64,000 nt of DNA from Rouxiella aceris (GTDB lineage Bacteria; Pseudomonadota; Gammaproteobacteria; Enterobacterales; Enterobacteriaceae). The stretch is taken from positions 27,209 to 91,208 of the forward strand of contig NZ_JAADJU010000017.1 in assembly GCF_012933545.1 (NCBI RefSeq). Reading direction: 5' to 3'. Made by a program: the position numbers and the translations under genes. The notes under the pieces were generated by a model, which saw only the letters and a list, made by a program, of their open reading frames with translations, had not been told where the DNA came from and ran no database searches. Shown one piece after another: positions 9,081 through 18,031 of this stretch (its first letter is position 1; every line of letters starts with the position of its first letter).

Positions 9081-10406
9081 TTAATTATCACGCTGGTAGA
9101 CCACGTTGCCATCAACCAGTGTGCGGTAAATATTGCGGTCGTCACCGAGGGTCATTAATACAAAGAGTTTCTCTGCCAGGGTTTTGCTATTAGCCGCGCG
9201 TAATTGCTGCAAGGCAGTTGCCCCGGGATCGAGCACCACAAGATCAGCTTCTTTCCCCGCATCAAAATTGCCAATTTTATCATCCAGATGCAGTGCACGG
9301 GCGCCGCCAAGGGTCGCATGATAGAAGGCCTCAAAGGCAGACAGGCGATAGTGCTGCAACTGCCCGACTTTATAGGCTTCTGCCAGGGTTTGCAGCATAT
9401 TGAAGGTAGTACCTGCCCCGACATCGGTACCCATTCCGAGGCGAATTTTCTTTTGCCAGGCAGCCTTAAGATCAAAAAGACCACTGCCGAGAAATAAATT
9501 GGAGGTAGGGCAAAAAGCGATACTCGAATCGGTATCACTCAGACAGTCCCACTCTTCCTGCTCCAGGTGCAGGCAGTGAGCAAACACGCAACGTGAACCG
9601 GTTAGCTCATGGTGATGATAAACATCCAGATAACGCTCATGCTGTGGATACAGTGATTTTACCCAGGAGATCTCCTCGCGGTTTTCACTCAAATGAGTTT
9701 GCAGATAAATGTCCGGATAGTCCTGCTTGATAAGCCGTACTTTCTCCAGCAGCTCCGGGGACGAAGTGGGCACAAAACGCGGTGTCAGTGCATAACTCAA
9801 GCGCTGATGATTATGCCAGCGGGCAATCAGCGCACGGGTATCGCGGTCGCTTTGTTCTGGCGTCTCCAGCAGCGCCGCTGGCGCGTGTTTGTCCATCATG
9901 ACCTTACCGGCAATCAAGCGCATATTCAGGGCGGCGGCTACGGTAAACAAGGCATCCACCGATTGCGGATGAACGGTGCCAAACACCAATGCCGTGGTAG
10001 TACCATTGGTTAGCAATTGCTGAATAAAAAACTGCGACATTTTCTGTGCATACTCAATGTCGTGATACTGCGCCTCGGTAGGAAAAGTATAATTATCCAG
10101 CCATTCCAGCAGCTGTTCACCAAAGGCGGCGATCATTTCGGTTTGCGGATAGTGAATATGGGTGTCAATAAAACCGGGAATAATCAATTTTTCGCTATAA
10201 TCATCCAGCGGGATCGTACAATCGTTATCGGCAAGAATACGTTCCCCTTCTTCGCGATTGCCAAGCCAGACGATCGTGCCGCCGTTTAATAACATCATGC
10301 CATTTTCGATATAACGCGCCTTGCCCTCAATATCGGCCGCTTGTTCAGCAATACCGCAAATATCAAAGAAATTACCACAGAGAGCACGTGTTACAATTAG
10401 TGTCAT
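9081..10406 (-). CDS. guaD: Guanine deaminase
   Basis: Guanine deaminase hydrolyses guanine to xanthine and ammonia in the cytoplasm, feeding xanthine dehydrogenase. The 441-residue length fits the family (E. coli GuaD is 439). Metal-binding features of the amidohydrolase fold are present: GFIDTHIHYPQTE near residue 80, LQTHLSEN, VFAHCLHL and the C-terminal-side aspartate in GMGTDVGAGTTFNML. It is the upstream gene of the leftward purine cluster, and a RutR-like operator lies about 105 bp before its start. With xdhABC it forms a guanine to xanthine to urate route. No urate-degrading gene is seen in the window. Confidence 0.95.
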   Translation of the reverse strand: MTLIVTRALCGNFFDICGIAEQAADIEGKARYIENGMMLLNGGTIVWLGNREEGERILADNDCTIPLDDYSEKLIIPGFIDTHIHYPQTEMIAAFGEQLLEWLDNYTFPTEAQYHDIEYAQKMSQFFIQQLLTNGTTTALVFGTVHPQSVDALFTVAAALNMRLIAGKVMMDKHAPAALLETPEQSDRDTRALIARWHNHQRLSYALTPRFVPTSSPELLEKVRLIKQDYPDIYLQTHLSENREEISWVKSLYPQHERYLDVYHHHELTGSRCVFAHCLHLEQEEWDCLSDTDSSIAFCPTSNLFLGSGLFDLKAAWQKKIRLGMGTDVGAGTTFNMLQTLAEAYKVGQLQHYRLSAFEAFYHATLGGARALHLDDKIGNFDAGKEADLVVLDPGATALQQLRAANSKTLAEKLFVLMTLGDDRNIYRTLVDGNVVYQRDN

Positions 10407-10731
10407 AATGTTACCTATATTTATCGGGTACGATTGATCTGGTTTGGTATTTTTACAAAGTAAGATTTGCTATAGTCCCGTCCCTTCAAGCAAGGCCTAT
10501 GCCAGCAGTTTGACCACTTGGTTGATTCATTTGGTCTGATTGTTTTATCTTGCTGAACATTAAGATTTTATTTATTTGCTCTCGTCGAGAGAAAAACAGA
10601 ACTACACTTTAAAAATCATCAAGATATAGCTCAACATAAGATGATTGAATTTTTCTTTAAGAAAATGATTAATTGAGGTGCAGCGCTGCACTATTAAAGC
10701 GCAGCGCGTTGTTTACTCTAATGGGGAAAGA
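10407..10731. promoter_or_regulatory. Divergent control region between guaD and kup
   Basis: This 325-bp A+T-rich stretch has no gene. It holds the RutR-like operator at 10510-10525 and a small perfect palindrome, CTCTCG-T-CGAGAG, at 10579-10591. TATAGC (minus strand, in GGGACTATAGC) could be a guaD -10 box. Promoters for kup were not resolved. Confidence 0.45.
10510..10525. promoter_or_regulatory. RutR-like operator upstream of guaD
   Basis: TTGACCA-CT-TGGTTGA matches the RutR consensus TTGACCA-NN-TGGTCAA at 12 of its 14 defined positions. It lies about 105 bp upstream of guaD and is the partner of the site in front of xdhA. The assignment is by motif similarity and by the RutR-like gene between the two targets. 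Confidence 0.5.
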
Positions 10732-12600
10732 ATGGGCGCACATAATAAACAGTCGCTTGCAGTAGTTACCCTCAGCGCGATTGGCGTTGTCTATGGGGAT
10801 ATTGGTACCAGTCCACTGTATACCTTGCGCGAATGTCTGGCAGGTGATTGGGGGATTGGTGTCAGCCAAGCGTCAGTTTTTGGTTTTTTATCGCTGATTT
10901 TTTGGTTGTTGACTACTGTCGTTTCAATAAAGTATTTAATCTTTGTGTTGCGCGCTGATGATGCCGGTGAAGGTGGCATATTGACCTTGATGTCATTGGC
11001 GGGACGTAACCTTGATTCGCGCTTTATGACGCTAGTAGTGTTAATGGGCCTGATTGGCGGCAGTTTCTTTTATGGTGATGGCGTCATTACCCCTGCCATC
11101 TCAGTGATGTCGGCGATTGAGGGGCTGGAGATTGTCGCACCATCCCTTGATACCTATATAGTTCCGCTCTCTATTGCCATTTTGACCCTGCTGTTTGTTA
11201 TCCAAAGAAAGGGGACTGGCAGTATTGGTAAACTGTTCGCGCCGGTGATGATGATCTGGTTCCTGACCCTGGCGGTATTGGGTGCGCGCAGTATTATTGA
11301 CTACCCGCAAGTGTTGCAGGCACTGAACCCTTACTGGGCATTTAACTTCTTTGTGAAATATAAACTTATTTCATTCTTTGCCTTGGGTGCTGCGGTGCTG
11401 TCCGTTACGGGGGCTGAAGCTCTGTATGCGGATATGGGCCATTTTAGTTGCAAAGCGATCCGTATTGCCTGGTTTGTGGTGGTGTTACCCTCTTTGTTGC
11501 TGAACTATTTTGGTCAGGGTGCTCTGTTGTTGCAACATCCCGAAACCATTAAAAACCCCTTCTTTCTGTTAGCACCTGAATGGGCGCTGATCCCGCTGTT
11601 ACTGCTGTCTGCCTTTGCTACGGTCATTGCCTCCCAGGCGGTAATTTCCGGGGTGTTCTCACTGACTCGTCACGCAGTGCGACTGGGCTATTTGCCGCCG
11701 ATGCGTATTATTTATACTTCAGACATGGAATCGGGCCAGATTTACATTCCGGCAATTAACTGGATGCTCTATTTCGCCGTTCTGGTGGTGATTGCCAGCT
11801 TTAAAAGTTCGAGTAATCTGGCCGCGGCCTACGGTATTGTCGTCACCGGTACCATGGCGCTAACCTCGGTATTGTTCTGTATTGTGGCGGCCAAAAACTG
11901 GCACTGGAATCGCTGGGCGGTGTCGCTGTTACTGGCGTTGTTGCTGCTTATTGATATTCCACTGTTTAGCGCCAATCTGATTAAAATCTTTGCCGGCGGC
12001 TGGCTCCCTATCTGTATTGGCGCAGCCTTCCTGATTGTGATGACCACCTGGCGCAGCGAGCGCTTTAACGTCATCCGCCGTCTCTCCGAACACGGTAACT
12101 CCTTGCAGGCAATGATCGCCTCGCTGGAAAAAAATCCGCCAGTGCGGGTACCGGGAACCGCTGTCTACTTATCGCGCGTAGTAAACGTCATCCCTACCGC
12201 GTTGTTACATAATATGAAGCATAACAAGGTGTTGCATGAACGTGTGGTATTGCTGACCATTCGCACCGAGGATGTGCCTTATGTTGCCAACGTGCAGCGT
12301 GTCACTATCGAACAGCTGTCGCCGTCTTTCTGGCAAGTGGTAGCACGCTATGGCTGGCGGGAAACACCGAATATGGAAGGTATTTTCCATCGCTGTGCCG
12401 TCGAAGGGCTAAACTGCCGCATGATGGAAACCTCATTCTTTATGTCACATGAGGCATTGATTGTCGGTCCACGTCCGTGGCTGCTACGCCTGCGCGGCAA
12501 ACTGTTTTTGGCGCTGGCGCGCAACGCATTACGCTCTCCCGATTTGTTCGAGGTTCCACCTAACCGCGTGATCGAACTGGGAACACAGATGGATATCTAA
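10732..12600 (+). CDS. kup: Low-affinity potassium transporter Kup
   Basis: Kup is an inner-membrane K+/H+ symporter that works at low pH. From the ATG at 10732 the protein is 622 residues, exactly the E. coli length. It begins with [29 protein letters not shown], in which [13 protein letters not shown] is the family signature (split here by the start of helix 1). About twelve membrane helices fill the first 430 residues, and a cytoplasmic tail ends in [11 protein letters not shown]. An in-frame TTG at 10678 would add 18 residues, but GGGGA sits correctly before the 10732 ATG. A strong hairpin follows the stop. In E. coli kup is next to the rbs genes near the origin, so this location is unusual. 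Confidence 0.96.
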   Translation: MGAHNKQSLAVVTLSAIGVVYGDIGTSPLYTLRECLAGDWGIGVSQASVFGFLSLIFWLLTTVVSIKYLIFVLRADDAGEGGILTLMSLAGRNLDSRFMTLVVLMGLIGGSFFYGDGVITPAISVMSAIEGLEIVAPSLDTYIVPLSIAILTLLFVIQRKGTGSIGKLFAPVMMIWFLTLAVLGARSIIDYPQVLQALNPYWAFNFFVKYKLISFFALGAAVLSVTGAEALYADMGHFSCKAIRIAWFVVVLPSLLLNYFGQGALLLQHPETIKNPFFLLAPEWALIPLLLLSAFATVIASQAVISGVFSLTRHAVRLGYLPPMRIIYTSDMESGQIYIPAINWMLYFAVLVVIASFKSSSNLAAAYGIVVTGTMALTSVLFCIVAAKNWHWNRWAVSLLLALLLLIDIPLFSANLIKIFAGGWLPICIGAAFLIVMTTWRSERFNVIRRLSEHGNSLQAMIASLEKNPPVRVPGTAVYLSRVVNVIPTALLHNMKHNKVLHERVVLLTIRTEDVPYVANVQRVTIEQLSPSFWQVVARYGWRETPNMEGIFHRCAVEGLNCRMMETSFFMSHEALIVGPRPWLLRLRGKLFLALARNALRSPDLFEVPPNRVIELGTQMDI

Positions 12601-12612
12601 GCCGTCAAAACT

Positions 12613-12644
12613 GGTTTAAGCCCCTGAGAATGGGGGCTTAAACC
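12613..12644 (+). terminator. Terminator after kup
   Basis: GGTTTAAGCCCC and GGGGCTTAAACC form a perfect 12-bp stem with an 8-nt loop, beginning 13 bp after the kup stop and followed by TTCTTT. The A+T-rich flanks of the stem could let it also serve the leftward AraC-type gene. Confidence 0.75.
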
Positions 12645-12744
12645 TTCTTTGCGGTTAATGTTTTGCCATACTTTTCCCTGTTCGACGTTAATAACCGCAG
12701 CCCCACTCTCAGACAGATATTCTTCTGCAATACCCACGAATAGA

Positions 12745-13641
12745 TCAGAATGATGTCCGAATGCGCTTGATATCGCGATTCGGCGGCGCACCAAATAACC
12801 GGCTATATTCGCGACTAAACTGAGTTGCGCTTTCATACCCTACACGCAATGCCGCGCTGCCCGCATCGAGGTTCTCGTTAAGCATCAGTTGCCGGGCATC
12901 CTGCAACCGCAGATTTTTCAAATACTGTAAGGGGCTCATGCCCGTTACCACGTGAAAATGCTGGCGAAACGTGGAAGGACTCATATGAGCTTTAGCAGCA
13001 AGCTCATCCATCGGCACATCATCCGTATAATGTTGTTTCAGCAAGGTAAGCACTCTGGCAATCTGCTGACTCGGGGAGCCAACTGCAACCAGACGGCGCA
13101 GGTTAGGGCCATGTACCCCGTTCAACAGCCTGATGACGATCTCTTGTTGGATCAAGGGAGCCAAAACCGGAATGAGCTGCGGTTCAGCCAAAAGCCGTAT
13201 TAATCGGGCAAGGGCATCCGTTAAGGCTTTATCCAGCGTTACGACCGACATCGCTCGCATCGTGGCAACCTGCAAGGGTGTTGAAAACTCCATCTCGGTA
13301 GCCAACTGTGCAATAACGCGAGCGTCCAGCTCTAGCCTCATACCCAGATAGGGTTCGCTGGAGCTGGCACAAGTGACATAAGACACTACCGGCAGATCCA
13401 CGCTAGTGATAAGGGATTGACCCGCAGCATAGTCAAAGATCTCATCATTCAGGGTAACCCGTTTGCTGCCTTGCACCGCCAGCCCAAGACTCAGACCATA
13501 AATGCAGGGCATTGGTGCGGTCGCGCTACTGCGACGATACAGTGTCAATGAGGGAATTTGCGTGCCGTAGTCGCCATCGGTTTGTGCAATATGGTCAACC
13601 AGGCAAGCAAGTTCGCCAACGTTCTGCTGCGTTTGCAACAC
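12745..13641 (-). CDS. AraC-family transcriptional regulator
   Basis: This 298-residue regulator has the AraC_N-type N-terminal domain (about residues 20-170), seen for example in CMPCIYGLSLGLAVQGSKRV-like sequence, here MPCIYGLSLGLAVQGSKRV. It is followed by a C-terminal pair of helix-turn-helix motifs with MSPSTFRQHFHVVTGMSPLQ and ALRVGYESATQFSREYSRLF. This subgroup, like YqhC, usually activates an adjacent oxidoreductase gene. Here it is divergent from the MdaB-like quinone reductase 200 bp away, its likely target. The start is a GTG with AGGA about 9 bp before it. The inducer is unknown. Confidence 0.87.
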   Translation of the reverse strand: MLQTQQNVGELACLVDHIAQTDGDYGTQIPSLTLYRRSSATAPMPCIYGLSLGLAVQGSKRVTLNDEIFDYAAGQSLITSVDLPVVSYVTCASSSEPYLGMRLELDARVIAQLATEMEFSTPLQVATMRAMSVVTLDKALTDALARLIRLLAEPQLIPVLAPLIQQEIVIRLLNGVHGPNLRRLVAVGSPSQQIARVLTLLKQHYTDDVPMDELAAKAHMSPSTFRQHFHVVTGMSPLQYLKNLRLQDARQLMLNENLDAGSAALRVGYESATQFSREYSRLFGAPPNRDIKRIRTSF

Positions 13642-13842
13642 GAGTTTATCCTCTCCAAAAAGCGTTAGATTTCTTCCGCGACTTCAAGACTAAAGTTTAG
13701 CATCACCGGATGATGATGATCTCTGGATTGATTACGAAACGTCAGATCAGGCAAGAATAGAGGCAAATTTGGCAAACGATTTCTTCCTTCTCTGCGCCAC
13801 ACTTCCCTGCAGTGCAATAAGGACGATCCACAGAGGAATAAG

Positions 13843-14430
13843 ATGAAACACCTACTGCTAATTAACGCCCACCAGTTTTATGAAAAGATTTCGACAGGCA
13901 AGTTGAACCATACCATGGCTGACATTATCAGCGAGGAGATGGCGAAGCGCGGCTACGAAGTGCGGCAAACCGATATCGAGTCAGGCTATGATATTGACAG
14001 CGAAGTACAGAATCACGTTTGGGCCGACTTAATCATCCTGCAGTCGCCAGTGTTCTGGTTCGGGGCACCCTGGATTTATAAAAAATATATTGATGAGGTT
14101 TTTACGGCGGGTATGTTCCAGGGAAGCTTTTTGACCGGCGATGGCCGGACGCGGGAAGACCCAAGTAAACAATATGGTTCTGGCGGGCTGATGCAGGGCA
14201 AGAAATATATGTTATCCCTGACGTGGAATGCCCCAAGAGAGGCATTTGGCGACAGGGATCAGGACTTGTTTGCCGGCAAGACAGTTGAAGATGTGTTCGT
14301 CGCCAATACCGCAAACTATAAATTCTGCGGTGCGGAAATCTTGCCATCATTCTGTTGCTTCAATGTCATGAAAGCACCTGAAATCGAAGAGGATATGGCA
14401 AGGCTTCGTGCGCATCTTATTGCGCTATAA
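13843..14430 (+). CDS. MdaB-like NAD(P)H quinone oxidoreductase
   Basis: A flavodoxin-fold enzyme of 195 residues that resembles E. coli MdaB (193 residues), a two-electron NADPH quinone reductase that protects against quinone stress. Shared segments are VQNHVWADLIILQSPVFWFG, GAPWIYKKYIDEVFT, DGRTREDPSKQYGSGGLMQG and KKYMLSLTWNAPREAFG. The glycine-rich segment and the TWNAP motif line the FAD site in the family. A GAGGAATAAG ribosome site precedes the ATG. Because similarity falls off in the C-terminal third, it may be a paralogue and not the orthologue, so no symbol is given. Control by the divergent AraC-type regulator is likely. Confidence 0.85.
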   Translation: MKHLLLINAHQFYEKISTGKLNHTMADIISEEMAKRGYEVRQTDIESGYDIDSEVQNHVWADLIILQSPVFWFGAPWIYKKYIDEVFTAGMFQGSFLTGDGRTREDPSKQYGSGGLMQGKKYMLSLTWNAPREAFGDRDQDLFAGKTVEDVFVANTANYKFCGAEILPSFCCFNVMKAPEIEEDMARLRAHLIAL

Positions 14431-14432
14431 GG

Positions 14433-15605
14433 TTATTTCAGTAGCACCTCATACTGCGGATTAAACTCATCAAAAATTGGCAGCGCGGCGGCACCCAGCG
14501 CCGGGGTATCAATTCCGGTCATCCCCATACGGACACGCATCGTATTGGGATAACGGCTGCGCACCGAGCGGTATAATGGCGTCAGTTTTTTAATCAGTTT
14601 TTCAACCAGCGGTTGCGGCATCATGCCGCCAATAATCACGGTTTGTGCATCAAAAACGCACTCCATGATATTGATTGCCTGGCAGGCTGGTTGAATCGCG
14701 CTGTCCAGCCATTGATCAAATAGTGCCTCGTCCACGTCGAGCAAATCTTCCGGCATGGCGGCATAGGGATCGAGACCGCAACCTTCGTAAGCCGCCTGCA
14801 GCGAGAGATAACGCTCCAGACAGCCATGATTGCCGCAATAACAGACGCGACCACCCGGTTGCACCACCATATGCCCTATTTCGCCCGCATTGTGTGCATG
14901 CCCGGTGTAAATTCGGCCATCGGTAAAAATTCCAGCGCCCAGGCCGGTACCGATATAGAGATAAACAAAAGAATTTAGTTGCTTGGCAACCCCGTGAAAT
15001 CGCTCGCCAATGGCCGCCACCGTGGCGTCATTTTCCAGCCGAACCGGCCAACCGGTAGCCGCACTCAGACGGGCTTCGACATCAATATTATCCCAGCCAT
15101 GCAAGGTCGTTGGTCCCAGGGAAGAGATCCCTTCGACGCCGAACGGACCCGGCATGACAATGCCAATCCCCAGCATCTTGTGCCAGTCGATTTTTATATC
15201 CTGGCGCATTTCTTGCAAGATTTGCAAAATCGCCTGCAGGGTTGGTTCTGGTTGTGGTTTTTGCACCAACAGCAGACGACGAAAGCGCACATTGCCGGTG
15301 AGATCAACCAACACCACCAACAGCGATTGATGGTCAAGGTGGATACCGATGGAATAGGCGCTGTCGGGGTTAAGGGTTAAGGGCGTGGCGGGTTGCCCTC
15401 TTCCACCCACGCGGCGCGGCAGGTGCGAGGAGAGAATCCCCGCCAGCTCCAGCTCGCTGGCAATATTGGAAACCGTTTGCGGTGTCAATGAAGTTAAACG
15501 GGCAAGCTCGGCGCGGGTTAACTCGCCGTTAAGACGAATCGCTTCAATAACCACGCGACGATTGTGAGCTCGAGCATGTTCGAGGTTAGTACCAGAAGTT
15601 GTCAT
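14433..15605 (-). CDS. ROK-family transcriptional repressor
   Basis: This 390-residue protein has an N-terminal winged helix-turn-helix (about residues 15-75; ELTRAELARLTSLTPQTVSN) joined to a sugar-kinase-like ROK domain. The zinc motif is CYCGNHGCLERY, and YIGTGLGAGIFTDG is the nucleotide-type loop of the family. ROK repressors of this form (Mlc, NagC, XylR) release DNA on binding a sugar or sugar phosphate. It is divergent from a sugar ABC operon, and two identical palindromes lie between them, so it most likely represses that operon. The ATG at 15605 is preceded by AGG at 5-bp spacing. A GTG immediately before it is also in frame. The convergent MdaB-like gene ends 2 bp away. Confidence 0.9.
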   Translation of the reverse strand: MTTSGTNLEHARAHNRRVVIEAIRLNGELTRAELARLTSLTPQTVSNIASELELAGILSSHLPRRVGGRGQPATPLTLNPDSAYSIGIHLDHQSLLVVLVDLTGNVRFRRLLLVQKPQPEPTLQAILQILQEMRQDIKIDWHKMLGIGIVMPGPFGVEGISSLGPTTLHGWDNIDVEARLSAATGWPVRLENDATVAAIGERFHGVAKQLNSFVYLYIGTGLGAGIFTDGRIYTGHAHNAGEIGHMVVQPGGRVCYCGNHGCLERYLSLQAAYEGCGLDPYAAMPEDLLDVDEALFDQWLDSAIQPACQAINIMECVFDAQTVIIGGMMPQPLVEKLIKKLTPLYRSVRSRYPNTMRVRMGMTGIDTPALGAAALPIFDEFNPQYEVLLK

Positions 15606-15660
15606 CACTGCCTATGCACTATGGGAAGCCTGAAGTCAGTATGCTGCCAGCGATTAAGGC

Positions 15661-15673
15661 AATCAAATTGATT
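15661..15673. promoter_or_regulatory. Probable ROK operator, copy 1
   Basis: AATCAA-A-TTGATT, a perfect 6-1-6 inverted repeat, lies 56 bp upstream of the ROK gene start. The flanks ATTAAGGC on the left and TTATT on the right resemble those of copy 2, 155 bp away. It probably mediates autoregulation. Confidence 0.5.
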
Positions 15674-15815
15674 TTATTAATGCCAACGGCATCACAACGC
15701 GCAGTGTTAATAACATGTTAATTATGGAGTCGCAGTCTGTTGTCGTGACGAGAAGGTAAACGTCAGCCAGGAAGGCGTTGCAGTAAAGGGTTAAGATTTT
15801 GCCGACCATTAAAGC

Positions 15816-15828
15816 AATCAAATTGATT
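15816..15828. promoter_or_regulatory. Probable ROK operator, copy 2
   Basis: This is the same 13-bp palindrome as copy 1, in the context ATTAAAGC on the left and TAATAG on the right, 38 bp before the first gene of the sugar ABC operon. A repressor bound here would block the operon promoter. Recurrence of the same perfect palindrome on both sides of a 257-bp divergent gap is the main support. Confidence 0.5.
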
Positions 15829-15865
15829 TAATAGCAAATCACTACCAAACATAAACCGGAGAGAG

Positions 15866-17119
15866 ATGATGATCAAAAGATTACGCCCTGCCACCACCCT
15901 GTGCGTGCTGTCGGCCCTCGCCTTTGGCTATTCGGCCCATGCACTGGCAGAGACCACTCTGAGCGCGCTGTTTATGACCCAGGCCGCCTACAGCGAAAGC
16001 GATATCCGCGCCATGACCGCCGATTTCACCAAGGCCCATCCGGATATCAAGGTCAATCTGGAGTTTGTGCCCTACGAAGCTTTGCATGACAAGATCGTCG
16101 CCGCTCGCGGTGCCGGTGACAAAGGCTATGACGTGGTGCTGTTTGACGCCATTTGGCCCGCCGAGTTTACCAAGTTCGGTTTGCTGCAAGATGTTACCTC
16201 TCGCATCAGCAAAGAGCAGTCCGCGAAAATTTTTGACGGTGCTATTTCAACCGTGACTTATAAAGATAAGCGCTGGGGCATGCCGTGGATCCTCGATACC
16301 AAATATCTCTACTATAACAAAGCCATGCTGGCCAAGGCCGGGATCACCGCGCCGCCAACCACCTGGCAAGAGCTGGAAAAACAGGCAGAAATCCTCAAGC
16401 AGAAAGATATTGTCAAATATCCGCTGGTGTGGAGCTGGTCGCAATCCGAGGCGCTGATCTGCGATTACACCACCCTGGTTTCTGCCTTTAAAGGCGATTT
16501 CTATCAAAATGGCCAACTCAACTTCACCAATCCGGGCGCGATGAAGGCCATCAGCTATATGAAAGATACCCTGGATAAAGGTCTGACCAATCCCAACTCC
16601 CGCGAATATCTGGAAGAAGATGTGCGGAAATCCTTCTCCAACGGCGATGCCGCCTTTGCCCTTAACTGGACCTATATGTACAACATGGCCAACGATCCCA
16701 AGCAAAGTAAAGTGGCCGGTGATGTGGGTGTCGTCCCTGCCCCTGGTGAAGTGGCCGGTCAGGCGTCAGGCGTGAATGGTTCCATGGGACTTGGCATTGC
16801 CAAGGCCAGTACTCATGGCGATCAGGCCTGGGAATATATCTCCTATATGACCTCGCAGCCGGTGCAGAACAAATACGCCAAACTGAGCTTGCCGATCTGG
16901 AAGTCCTCTTACGACGATCCGGCGGTACAACAAGACCAGCAAGCGCTGATCGCGGCGGCGAAAACCTCACTCAATGTGATGCTGTCGCGTCCGGTCACCC
17001 CTGGCTACTCTCAGCTGTCGACCATTTTGCAGCAAAACCTGCAAAGCGTATTGCAAGGCAAGGTGGCAGCGCAGGATGCAATGGCAGAAGCCACCAAAAG
17101 TGCAGACCGTATACGCTAA
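15866..17119 (+). CDS. Sugar ABC transporter substrate-binding protein
   Basis: A periplasmic binding protein of 417 residues in the UgpB/MalE cluster of carbohydrate importers. It has an N-terminal signal peptide (basic start MMIKRLRP, hydrophobic core, cleavage near AHALA-ET, about residue 29). Features of the family include EFVPYEALHDKIVAA, YDVVLFDAIWPAEF, YYNKAMLAKAG and a C-terminal alpha-helical end. GGAGAGAG sits just before the ATG. It is first in a five-gene operon, which is the normal place for the most strongly expressed component. The sugar cannot be named. The ROK regulator and PfkB kinase suggest a monosaccharide or polyol that is phosphorylated inside the cell. Confidence 0.92.
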   Translation: MMIKRLRPATTLCVLSALAFGYSAHALAETTLSALFMTQAAYSESDIRAMTADFTKAHPDIKVNLEFVPYEALHDKIVAARGAGDKGYDVVLFDAIWPAEFTKFGLLQDVTSRISKEQSAKIFDGAISTVTYKDKRWGMPWILDTKYLYYNKAMLAKAGITAPPTTWQELEKQAEILKQKDIVKYPLVWSWSQSEALICDYTTLVSAFKGDFYQNGQLNFTNPGAMKAISYMKDTLDKGLTNPNSREYLEEDVRKSFSNGDAAFALNWTYMYNMANDPKQSKVAGDVGVVPAPGEVAGQASGVNGSMGLGIAKASTHGDQAWEYISYMTSQPVQNKYAKLSLPIWKSSYDDPAVQQDQQALIAAAKTSLNVMLSRPVTPGYSQLSTILQQNLQSVLQGKVAAQDAMAEATKSADRIR

Positions 17120-17128
17120 GGAATGACT

Positions 17129-18031
17129 ATGCTCAGTTTGCCACAACGTGAGCGTCGTCAGGCATGGGTGCTGTTGGCACCCATGCTGGTGATGATGTTT
17201 CTGCTGACCGCCTGGCCGCTGGCCCGCACGCTCTGGCTCAGTTTTACCGATGCCGGACTGATTGGTGACGGCTCCGCTCCGGCCTGGGTGGGCAGCGACA
17301 ATTTTATCTATGCCTTAAGCGATGCGGATTTCCGCGCGGCGCTGTGGCGTACGCTCTATTTCACTTTTGTCTCGGTATTTATTGAAGGCGTGATTGGGGT
17401 ACTGGTGGCATTGTTGCTCAATCAGCCCTTTTGGGGTCGCAGCGCATTGCGGGTCCTGGTGATCTTGCCCTGGGCACTGCCGACGATTGTTAATGCCACC
17501 ATGTGGCGTCTTAACTTTAATCCCGATTATGGCAGTATCAACGCCCTGCTGACTCAGCTTGGGGTGATCGATCACTATCGCAGTTGGCTGGGTTCGCCGG
17601 ACTCGGCGATCAATGCTGTAATGTTTGCCGATATCTGGAAAAACTACCCGCTGATCACCCTGTTGACACTGGCCGCCTTGCAAACCATTCCGGAAGATCT
17701 CTTTGAAGCTGCCCGCCTTGACGGTGCCTCGGCCTGGCGGCGCTTTCGGGTTATCACTTTCCCGGCCATTGCCGCACCGCTGGCGGTGGCGCTGATCCTG
17801 CGTACCATTGATGCCTTTAAGGTGTTTGACATTATTTATGTTATGACCCGTGGCGGTCCGCTCGACAGTACCAAAACCGTCAGTTTCTTTGTCTACCAGG
17901 AGTCCTTTAGCTATTTGCGTGCCGGCAGCGGTGCCGCCTACGCCATTTTAATGACCCTGATCTGCACGCTGCTGATCGCAATTTATATGCTGTTGCTGCT
18001 GCGCCAGCGCAAACAGGGAGCCAGTGAATGA
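17129..18031 (+). CDS. Sugar ABC transporter permease (MalF/UgpA type)
   Basis: An inner-membrane permease of about 300 residues with six hydrophobic segments. The cytoplasmic EAA loop is EAARLDGASAWRRFRVITFP (about residues 193-212), where it docks to the ATPase. An upstream ATG at 17123 directly abuts the AAGGA ribosome site. The ATG at 17129 has correct spacing and is preferred. It starts 9 bp after the binding-protein gene and overlaps the next permease gene by 4 bp (ATGA), so the proteins are made in a coupled way. Confidence 0.92.
   Translation: MLSLPQRERRQAWVLLAPMLVMMFLLTAWPLARTLWLSFTDAGLIGDGSAPAWVGSDNFIYALSDADFRAALWRTLYFTFVSVFIEGVIGVLVALLLNQPFWGRSALRVLVILPWALPTIVNATMWRLNFNPDYGSINALLTQLGVIDHYRSWLGSPDSAINAVMFADIWKNYPLITLLTLAALQTIPEDLFEAARLDGASAWRRFRVITFPAIAAPLAVALILRTIDAFKVFDIIYVMTRGGPLDSTKTVSFFVYQESFSYLRAGSGAAYAILMTLICTLLIAIYMLLLLRQRKQGASE

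Noticed and set aside
10579..10591. Small palindrome CTCTCG-T-CGAGAG upstream of kup as an operator
   Set aside because: It occurs once, is short, and has no linked regulator. It is noted only in the region description.
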